Both the position numbers and the translations under genes were made by a program. A stretch of 64,000 nucleotides of DNA, taken from NCBI GenBank assembly GCA_963776055.1, contig CAVZLD010000013.1, positions 186,001-250,000 on the forward strand. The letters run 5' to 3'. This DNA comes from CAVZLD01 sp963776055. GTDB taxonomy: Bacteria; Planctomycetota; Planctomycetia; Pirellulales; Pirellulaceae. This document shows positions 54,800 through 62,544 of this stretch, one piece after another (within the stretch, counting starts at the first letter, position 1; every line of letters begins with the position of its first letter). The notes beneath the pieces were generated by a model. It saw only the letters and a list, made by a program, of their open reading frames with translations. It searched no databases and was not told the origin of the DNA.

Positions 54800-55465
54800 T
54801 TAACCGTTGCCGCGTAACTCGCCCGCCTCGTTGGCTTGCCAGATCGTACCGGAGGAGACATCCAGCGCCGTAAGCCACTTGCCACCATAGCAGTAAGTGT
54901 CGATGCACTTCAGGTAACCGAGGTCGAAGATTTCACCCGTCTTGTCCGGCGTGTGGCCTAGCACGCCCACTTTTCCGTTTTGATGGGGGCCGGGCGTCGT
55001 GTGTAGCAGCGACCACCAGCGCAAAACCTCTCGGTCGAGTTCCGCAAGCGGAATCTCCGGCACGTAATTGGCATGCACAAAGAAATGCGTATCCGTCTCG
55101 AAGAAATCATGGCATCGTTGCAGAAAATCGCGGTGGGACTCCGGAATCACGCCAAGATCACCGGCAAACCCGTACGAATCCAACGTGTTCACGCCCCCAT
55201 AACGCAACCAGTCACTGGGTCCCATCTGCCCGGTCAAGACCATCACCATCATCTCTTCGTGGTTGCCCAGAATCGGTTTCAGACGACAAACCGTCTCGAG
55301 TTCCAGTAGCTGATCCAAAACGCCTTTGCTGTCCGGTCCTCGATCCACAAAATCGCCCAACGGAACGAACACGTCCTCCTGCGTTGGCTGAATGTGATCC
55401 AGGAGGGTATGCAGAGCACGAGAACAACCGTGCATATCGCCAATAGCGATCGTGCGAGAGGGCAT
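54800..55465 (-). CDS. PPP-family metallophosphatase (Ser/Thr protein phosphatase-like)
   Basis: The 221-residue protein carries the three phosphoesterase motifs in order: GDMHG (residues 9-13), GDFVDRG (37-43) and GNHEE (67-71). A metal-binding His in FFVHANY and another in GVLGHTPDK follow. This is the bacterial PPP type (PrpA/ApaH-like), using two metals to remove phosphate from proteins or nucleotides. Length and completeness are normal for the family. It is transcribed opposite to the sugar operon and is tail to tail with it. The substrate is unknown. Confidence 0.93.
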   Translation of the reverse strand: MPSRTIAIGDMHGCSRALHTLLDHIQPTQEDVFVPLGDFVDRGPDSKGVLDQLLELETVCRLKPILGNHEEMMVMVLTGQMGPSDWLRYGGVNTLDSYGFAGDLGVIPESHRDFLQRCHDFFETDTHFFVHANYVPEIPLAELDREVLRWWSLLHTTPGPHQNGKVGVLGHTPDKTGEIFDLGYLKCIDTYCYGGKWLTALDVSSGTIWQANEAGELRGNG

Positions 55466-55806
55466 GCCGGACGGACTTTCTTAAAGAAACAGCAGGCAGC
55501 GAGCTTGAACGAGGATTCACCGAAGTGCAGAAAACTTGCGGGAAACCGTGCCTATTGTGGCGGGTCACCTGCCTTGGACAAGCCCAAAATCGGCCGAACC
55601 AGGGGCGGTGACACCGCTTTCCGGATCCACCATCGCCGCCCGGCGCCCGTTCGGACGCTTGGCCGGTGTAGACTCCCGATCGAGCGGGAGCGTAGTGTTC
55701 GCCCCGGCCCTCCGACCGAAAACAAGCAGACCCAGCGGCAACACCCACGCCGGGGCACCACCGCTGGGTCATCAATTTCCCAGCGAATTGTTGGCAGCCG
55801 ATCGAC
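55466..55806. other. intergenic region containing the BBP7 terminator and phosphatase promoter
   Basis: About 340 bases. The right half holds the terminator described next. The left half should hold the promoter of the phosphatase gene. No gene seen. Confidence 0.55.
55717..55770 (-). terminator. intrinsic terminator of the BBP7 gene
   Basis: On the minus strand, 36 bases after the stop, GACCCAGCGG and CCGCTGGGTC form a perfect 10-bp stem with a 22-base loop, followed by TGCTTGTTTTC. Stem plus T-rich tail fits Rho-independent termination. Confidence 0.7.
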
Positions 55807-57534
55807 TCAGAAGCGAATATTCACGCCGCACGTCAACGCTTGCACCCAGAAGCTCTCGTCCTCCAGCGTGTAAGTCGGGACCGCCGGCCCGATGACCGGA
55901 CCGTTAATCTGCGTCGGATTGATCGTGTCGCTGGGAGCCCCGCCGGAGAGGACCACATGGTCCCAGTACATCAAGGTGTAACCGACGGACAGCTGAACAA
56001 GATTCGTCAGGCTATATCCCATCGACAAGGACAGCTCCGGTACCAGCGTGAACTGATCGTCCTCATACACTCCCGAATTCGAATCCAGAGCTAACAGGCC
56101 CTGGTTGCTGGTCGCCGAACCGAAGCCCGGCACGGTCGTGACGGTCTGCCCACTGATCGTCATCTTCTGGCGTGTATTGCCCAAGCCGAGCTTGGTCATC
56201 AGATTCCAACTGATCCGTCCGTCAAAACCCTGGGCCATCAGGCCGATCTCGCCGCCGTCAAAATCGTTCTGAGCTCGGAAGCGATCCTCCGATTCGACAA
56301 CCGTGCCCAGCGGAATCAAGCCCTCGGTGGTCTCCGACACCACCCGGGATCCGACGCGCATCGTGTCGGAGATTTCCGTGCGCTGGTAGCCGAAGATCAA
56401 GTCCACGCGGTTGCAGTAGCCGAAGTACAGCATCTTGCGGAAATATGCTTCATACCCGGTGATTTCATTCGACGACAGGGCCCGAATCCGGCCGCTGGAG
56501 ATTCCGGGATAGGCCACCACCAGCGCATCTTCCTGGTCGAGCGCCGCATTGTAGAACGGGCGGGCCAAGATGGGGTTTCCGTAGGAGGACTGATCAAACC
56601 GGGCGTCGTCGGAACCCAGATGCATGTACCGACCGCCGATTCCCCAGGTCTGCTGCGGATTCAGCCAAACCCCCAGCCCCACGCGGTAACCAGACTCAGC
56701 CGAATTGTCGTACTTGCCGCCGCCGGCCAGCACACTCGTCCCCGGCTCGCCAAGTACTCCTGCCTCATCGTAGGGTGTTCCCGCGATGCTGGTCGTCGCC
56801 AGAATCGGCAGCGAACGATTCTTATTCCACCAGAGCAGGTATTCGCCCTCGGCCCAGAGGAACGAAGGTCGTGGGTAACCTCGGTGGCACAAGCCGAACA
56901 GTCCCTGCCCCGCTCCCTGGCACAAACCACCTTGGCAGAGGCCGCCCTGGCATAAGCCGCAACTCTGCAGTCGGCACCAAGCGTTCGATAGCAGGCCACT
57001 GTGTCCCCAGCCACGCAGTCGCTCCCACAATCCAAGATGCACGGGAAAGCCGCAATAGCCGGACCACGCACTATCGCAACCGCACGCATCTCCGTGCATA
57101 CCACACTGCGAGCACAGACCTGTGCTGTCGCAACCGGGCGAATCACAACCGGCCATAGCACAACCGGCCTCGGACGCGATCCCCGTCGCCATGGCGTCGG
57201 GCGCCTCCGCCCCGATCGGCAGCGGAGAAACGACCGGAGCCCCTTGCCCCATCACAGTCGTTGGGGGCGCAGGAACCGGAGTCGGCTGCAGTGCTGGCGC
57301 TGCTGGCGCCGGCGCGGGAGTCGGTTGCGGAATGGCTTGCCCATCATCCACAAACGGGTTCCCCGACGCCGAAACGACCGGAGCATATTGCACAGGAACA
57401 ACCGTTCCGTAAAAGCCGGAAGACACCTGCGGTGAAGGTGCGTAACCGGCAGCGGGCGGCTGTTGGGATTGGACTACCGACGAGCCGAACAGACTCGCCA
57501 AAGTAACGACAGCAAAGGCTATTTTTGGATTCAT
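55807..57534 (-). CDS. BBP7-type outer-membrane beta-barrel protein with Cys-rich N-terminal region
   Basis: I start at ATG 57532-57534, which begins a signal peptide (IAFAVVTLASLFGSSVVQS); the open frame extends to 57636. A Pro/Ala-rich linker is followed by a Cys-rich segment (~residues 120-205) with CDSPGCDSTGLCSQCG and three GLCQG units. From ~215 to the end lies the barrel: FLWAEGEYLLWWNK, SGYRVGLGVWLNP, WGIGGRYMHLG, YCNRVDLIFGYQR, GGEIGLMAQGF, LVQLSVGYTLMYWDHV, and a terminal LTCGVNIRF ending in Phe, as outer-membrane barrels do. It is the intact counterpart of the frameshifted gene at 40162. The family is characteristic of planctomycetes and its function is unknown. Confidence 0.88.
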   Translation of the reverse strand: MNPKIAFAVVTLASLFGSSVVQSQQPPAAGYAPSPQVSSGFYGTVVPVQYAPVVSASGNPFVDDGQAIPQPTPAPAPAAPALQPTPVPAPPTTVMGQGAPVVSPLPIGAEAPDAMATGIASEAGCAMAGCDSPGCDSTGLCSQCGMHGDACGCDSAWSGYCGFPVHLGLWERLRGWGHSGLLSNAWCRLQSCGLCQGGLCQGGLCQGAGQGLFGLCHRGYPRPSFLWAEGEYLLWWNKNRSLPILATTSIAGTPYDEAGVLGEPGTSVLAGGGKYDNSAESGYRVGLGVWLNPQQTWGIGGRYMHLGSDDARFDQSSYGNPILARPFYNAALDQEDALVVAYPGISSGRIRALSSNEITGYEAYFRKMLYFGYCNRVDLIFGYQRTEISDTMRVGSRVVSETTEGLIPLGTVVESEDRFRAQNDFDGGEIGLMAQGFDGRISWNLMTKLGLGNTRQKMTISGQTVTTVPGFGSATSNQGLLALDSNSGVYEDDQFTLVPELSLSMGYSLTNLVQLSVGYTLMYWDHVVLSGGAPSDTINPTQINGPVIGPAVPTYTLEDESFWVQALTCGVNIRF

Positions 57535-57746
57535 CGTCAGAACTCGCTGGGTCCGCACAACGTGGAAGATCCGTAGAAACAGATCGACGCGTATGACCGC
57601 CAATTCCAGACAATACGTTACCCCCGACAAACACACCCCTGCTTACCCAGTTTTTCACCCGCCTTCCCGCAGCGAAACGCGAAGGGGCGCGGGGCGTCGT
57701 TGCCCTTGCCGCCCAGCGGCCAAAACACCGCGAAGCGACCCGTTCT

Positions 57747-59818
57747 TCACGCCAGCCGGTCGGGCCACGCCCCGATGTCATCTTCCGCAAGACCTCGAAC
57801 CACCTCATCCACGGCTGCCGGCAAGAAGAAAGCAGTGGGCCGCTGAGCGATGGTTGCGGAAACGAACGCCGATGATGGGCGTTCGGCTAGTTCCGGGGTC
57901 AGATCCGGAAGGGGGCCGGGCGCGACCGCGGCGGGAAGCCACTGGGCAGACGCCTGCGCAGACGCGACGGTCGGCGGAGAAGCCGGGGAGAAAGGCGTCG
58001 TCGTGAGCGTCTGAAGGGAAGCAGCCACGGCGGGCTGCGAGTCCGGTTCGCCCTCCGCGCGGGCTGCCACCGATGGGCGCGACGACACGCGATTCAGTTC
58101 ATTCAGCACGAGTAGCCCATCGATCGGAGTAATGAACCCGTCGCCGGAAACATCAACATAGGGCGGAGGCTCTGCCCCCGGGCTGCGCCGGGCTCAAGCG
58201 GTGCGGCTCTTGTGCGGTCAGGTCATCCAGAATGAGCAAGACATCAATCGACGACAGGTAGGTATCGCCGTTCACGTCAAATCGGTTGACCGGATTCTGC
58301 CAATCCAAACCCGGCCCCGGCGTTACCTGAAGATCGACTCGAGCGACGTTCGAAATCAGCCCTTGCTCATCTTCGATGGTGTACTCAAAGAAATCACTTC
58401 CCACGAAACCGGCGGTGGGAAAGTAGACCAATTGGCCCCCCGCTCGGTCCAGCCGCACTTCTCCGTGAAGTGGCTCAACGACAATCCGCGCCGACTCGGG
58501 AATCACGTCACTATCGGCATCGCTGTCGTTGGCAAAGACGTCGATCGAAACCGATTGGTCTTGCTCGGTCTGATACTGATCGTCTTGCGCAACCGGAGTT
58601 GCGTGAACGAGAACCGTGCCAAAGTTCACGCCAATATAGTTCTGTCCCACCGGCAATTCGAAGGCATACACTTCGCTGGCCGGGGCGGTAGCCTGCCACC
58701 CCGCGGCGACCTCGTGTCGGACCTGGTAGTTTCCGGGACGCAGTCCGTCGAAACGAAACGTGCCGGAGGCATCCGTGGTCGCTGATGTTTCGTCGGCGGA
58801 TCGAACCCCATCGTCGTCGAAATCCAGGTACACGACCTGCCCAGCGACCGACGGTTCGCCCGGTTCCAGGATCCGATCGCCGTCCAAATCGTGAAAGACT
58901 TGCCCGCTGACCGAGCCTAACCCGCTGAAACGCGTATTGAAGTCGACCTTCTGGTTCTTCGAGAGGATCACGACATCACGCACCGTGATCGGATTCGCCA
59001 TGCCGCTGCCGCTGGCCGTCACCGTGTAGGCTCCCGTGGGAACCTCCAATCCATAGCCTCCTGCAGCACTGGTGGCGGTGGTGAAGGTCATGCCATCGCG
59101 GTGTCGTGTGGCGGTGACGGTCAGTGAGCCGATTCCTTCGCCAATGTTATAGAAATTGTCGGCCACGACCTGATCCGTGTAGGCAACGCCGGTGATGAAG
59201 TAATCGCCGCGGCGGTTGCCAAAGTTCTCCGTGACCATGATCGAAGCATATCCCTCGAACTCGCCGAATTTGATCCCGTTTCCGATTTCGCGATACCCGG
59301 CCGTCAGCATGTTTCTTCGGTGAGGTGGACTCAGGAAAAGCGCCTCATGTCGGCGATAGACCTCGGCGTTCTGCTGCAATTGTGTCGCCGCGCCAAACCA
59401 GGCAATATTCTCTCCGGCACCGGTCGGGTAGCCTGCCTCGATCGCTCGATCGTTCGGCCCGTCACCTCGCGGACTAACATGTTCGAAGTAGTCGTAATCG
59501 AGCATATCCTGGGAGTGACGGCGCAGCGGCGTCGACAAGCGCCTGATGGGGGGAAAGGGGCTGCTTGAAATTGCCGTTGAGTGTGCCCGGATCGAGGCCT
59601 TGATTGAGATCGATTCCGTAGCGTGCCGCCTCAGCCAGCGGATTCGCGCATGCGCGATTGACCAGTTCGAGTAGCAATTGCTCCTGGTCCGTCATGTTGA
59701 CCGCCGTCAACAGTTGCCGCGATTCCAGCGTCTCGACCTGCAACGACCGACGTCGGCGGCTGGACGACCGCGTGCCGACGGGGCGTGCACGACGACGATG
59801 ATCGGTCCAGAATCGCAT
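57747..59818 (-). CDS. dockerin surface protein with CAP/SCP domain, SdrD B-like and cadherin-like domains, two frameshifts
   Basis: The start is ATG 59816-59818 with GGGGG ten bases upstream (59842 is an alternative). A basic N-terminus leads to VETLESRQLLTA, the export motif. A CAP/SCP domain follows: MLDYDYFEHVSPRGDGPNDR, AGENIAWFGA, SPPHRRNMLTAGYREIG, MVTENFG. This is the SCP fold with the His and Glu positions typical of bacterial CAP proteins. A carboxypeptidase-regulatory-like segment, an SdrD B-like domain (VFHDLDGDRILEPGEPSVAG), a cadherin-like repeat (DVFANDSDADSDVIPE) and two dockerin loops come next, DVNGDTYLSSIDVLLILDDL and DVSGDGFITPIDGLLVLNELN. The Ala/Pro-rich tail ends AAVDEVVRGLAEDD. 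Frames change near 59500 and 58170. CAP proteins are often secreted and have varied roles; which applies here is unknown. Confidence 0.8.
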
Positions 59819-59997
59819 CGACGTCCGCCCCCATTTTCCCATAAACGATAATCTGTGTCGCCCTGGCAGCCCACTCGCTCCCGCTCTCACACGAGGACAA
59901 CGCCAACCGCCAGTGCTTACTGTTCAGCTCCCATTCGAAAGCGGTCCGTGCTCCGGTCGGTCTCGCGCACGGCCCGATTCATCTTGGATCCCCTTGT

Positions 59998-61824
59998 TTA
60001 TTCTTGCCCGATCCCGATTTCGGGAAAGGCGCCATCCCCAACGAGTTCATCTCGACCAAGACGGTTGTCCAGCGATCGCTCGGACGTGTCCCAGGAGACA
60101 ACACGACGCGTGTCAAGGCGAAAACGGGACGGCTCCGACGTCGGCCCCCGCAGCTCGCGATGATCACCCAGGCAGGCTGCCTTACGAACAGGCCGGCTCG
60201 GCGGTTCACTGCTCACCGGTCCGGCAGCAGTGCGCGGCTCGTGGTCATCGACTCTCGACTGCGACCAAACAGCATCTACGGCAGCGACGATCTCCCGGCG
60301 AGCGTCGTCTGACAATTCCGCCTCCGCTTGCTCCGACGAGGAGGCCGACGACGTGGTCAAGACGCCCACGGCGGTGCGAGCCGGCTCGCGATTCAGCTCA
60401 TTGATCACCAGCAGCGCGTCGAGAGCCGATAGGAAGCCGTCGCCACTACTGTCCAAATAGACGAAGGGCGCCGCGGCGGTCGTTCGTGCGGGAAGCGGTC
60501 CGGGCCCCTGCTGGTTCAGGGCATTGATCACCAACAGCGCATCGACCGGTGAAATCAGCAGGTCGCCATTCACATCCAACGGCTGACTCAGGTTCTGCCA
60601 CGGAATCGCCACAGCCGTTGGCAGGACATCACGAAAAACAGGTGAAGTCACGCCAATCCGCTCGTCAACAGTCCGAATTTCGATCGTCTCGGCACCGGCA
60701 GGCACCGGAATCCGAAGCGTGAGATCGACCTCATACTGTTCGAAGTTCTCGACGACCCGCCAGTCGGAATCGTCGAACCGGACTTCCACCTGCCGAATCC
60801 GATTGAGCGTCAAGTCATGACCGGATCCCATGGAATTCTGATTTGGCAGAACTCCCACTTGCGAGTGCCCCTGGAACCCGTAGAGCGACTCCTCGGCCAG
60901 GTAGGCTCCCTGGCCGCTCAGTGAGTGCGGCACGTCCAGCACATCGAAGATCCCGTCCCCGTCCGAGTCCCGCCAACCGATCATTTCCCTGGCCGATGGC
61001 GACACCGCGTGTGCGGGATATGCGATCACGTGAGAATCCATGATGCTGGTCACCCGCAAGTCAGGATTGGGATGGCCATCGGCCGCATTCTGATTGGCGG
61101 TGTTGTAATACCCTCGCTGTTCGGCGAACGGCCGTCCTCCGGCATACTCATCCAGAGCCCAGAACATATGAGCGGTCTCATGCGCGATCGTGCTGGCTGG
61201 TCGCTCCGAGGTCGTCACGAAGAATCGCCCACCCGCGAAGGCGAAAGACTGCGAAAAAGTGCCAGTGGCGTCGAAGCGGCCGTTGGCGTCCTCGGCTGCA
61301 TTGACGATCAGGATTGTGAACGCCCAATTCGTATCGTACTTCAGTCGCTGCGCGTGATTGAACTCCCAGATCCGCTCGCTGAAACTCCCTTCCGAGCCAA
61401 CACCGGCTGCGCGGAAGAAATCATCGAGCCAGAGGACGAAATCATCCGAAGGCCGTGAGATCGGTTCGTAGCCGGTCTGAATGGGGTCCTCGGCGTACGT
61501 AAAATCGATCTGAAAATCCAGATCGTGGACCGTTCCCTGCTCGTCCAGTCGATCTTCCCACCACTGGAGACCCTCCCGAACCTTGGCTTGGACCTGCTCG
61601 ATTGTTTCCGATGTCCAATCTTCTTGACTTGGGTCGAGGCTCCCATCGGACTCCAACAGGACCACAGACACCAACACGTCACCCAGCATGAATTCCGCCG
61701 TGTCCTGGGAATCAGCCCCCCAGGGCACGGACGTCAACATCGTGCGGCTTTCCAGCCGCTCGAAGCGCGATCCACGCCGATCTCGTCGCCGGTGTCGAAA
61801 TTCGCTTTGACGTGAAGGATCCAT
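59998..61824 (-). CDS. dockerin surface protein with HExxH metallopeptidase-like domain
   Basis: I choose ATG 61822-61824; the open frame runs to 62082 but that extension has no visible protein character. The 608-residue product begins with a basic segment and FERLESRTMLTS, the export motif. Residues ~45-300 form a metallopeptidase-like domain with HETAHMFWALDEYAGG: H215, E216 and H219, then a DEY at 225-227. That spacing recalls M64-type and related secreted zinc peptidases in which an acidic residue is the third ligand. A beta-sandwich follows (~375-430), then two dockerin loops, DVNGDLLISPVDALLVINALN and DSSGDGFLSALDALLVINELN, and a tail with AAVDAVWSQS. The frame is intact. It is in tandem with the CAP protein, about 180 bases upstream of it. 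Its substrate is unknown. Confidence 0.82.
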   Translation of the reverse strand: MDPSRQSEFRHRRRDRRGSRFERLESRTMLTSVPWGADSQDTAEFMLGDVLVSVVLLESDGSLDPSQEDWTSETIEQVQAKVREGLQWWEDRLDEQGTVHDLDFQIDFTYAEDPIQTGYEPISRPSDDFVLWLDDFFRAAGVGSEGSFSERIWEFNHAQRLKYDTNWAFTILIVNAAEDANGRFDATGTFSQSFAFAGGRFFVTTSERPASTIAHETAHMFWALDEYAGGRPFAEQRGYYNTANQNAADGHPNPDLRVTSIMDSHVIAYPAHAVSPSAREMIGWRDSDGDGIFDVLDVPHSLSGQGAYLAEESLYGFQGHSQVGVLPNQNSMGSGHDLTLNRIRQVEVRFDDSDWRVVENFEQYEVDLTLRIPVPAGAETIEIRTVDERIGVTSPVFRDVLPTAVAIPWQNLSQPLDVNGDLLISPVDALLVINALNQQGPGPLPARTTAAAPFVYLDSSGDGFLSALDALLVINELNREPARTAVGVLTTSSASSSEQAEAELSDDARREIVAAVDAVWSQSRVDDHEPRTAAGPVSSEPPSRPVRKAACLGDHRELRGPTSEPSRFRLDTRRVVSWDTSERSLDNRLGRDELVGDGAFPEIGIGQE

Positions 61825-62544
61825 GGTGAGACGAAACGCATGCGAGTTGATTACGACGGACGGGCGACGGCGTCCGTTCTTTGGCACCGCAACCGGCACG
61901 GATTGCTGCGGCAGCGGCCCCGTCGGCGGTTTTTCTGGGGGCTTGGCCGAGGACTTGTCGCTGAATCTCCCAGCAACCGGCCCCGTCGTCTGGCCCCTCA
62001 CCGCCCGAAGGGCGCGAGGCAAGCCGGGGGGGAATCCCCTGTATATCGTAGCGAAATGTCTTGTCACGGGTGGAAGCAGCACAAAATCATTGGCGCCACC
62101 CGCTCCCTTCCAGATTAGCTCTCCGGCGAATTCCCATCAACGATTTGGCTGATCCCGGAGCATCGTTTTGCCGAACGGAGGTAGTATTGGGCTGGCGGAA
62201 TCCGAGAACCAAAAACGCGTAGCCTCTGTACAAGGTAAGGGTTGTCACGGTTGCAGGATCTGTGGATTGTGAGGGACCGTCGTCCTGGTTTGCATGCTGT
62301 CGTTTTTCTTGCAAGACTTGCTTAACGCGAGTAGTTTAAAAGTCGGGCAAGGCTTCGACTTGCACCATTCTCACGGAGCAGAAATCCCGCAACCCCTGAT
62401 CCTTGCAGCTTCGTTCGACGCACCGGGATCGGTCCGAGCGACTTTCCTTCTGTCTTTGCTCTGAAAGTCGATTCTGCGGACGCCTGACCGGGTCCACGAC
62501 GCCATACTGGTCAACCACGGACTTTCCCGTAACAGAGAAGAAAC
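61825..62544. other. divergent intergenic region between two surface-protein genes
   Basis: About 720 bases between the metallopeptidase protein (left) and the dockerin/thioredoxin-like protein (right). The upstream extension of the left open frame (to 62082) is probably untranslated. Besides one weak promoter candidate I see nothing defined. Confidence 0.5.
62309..62337 (+). promoter_or_regulatory. weak sigma70-like promoter candidate
   Basis: TTGCAA (62309-62314), 17-base spacer, TAGTTT (62332-62337), about 200 bases before ATG 62545. Only half of the -10 positions match, so this is a low-confidence call. Confidence 0.25.
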
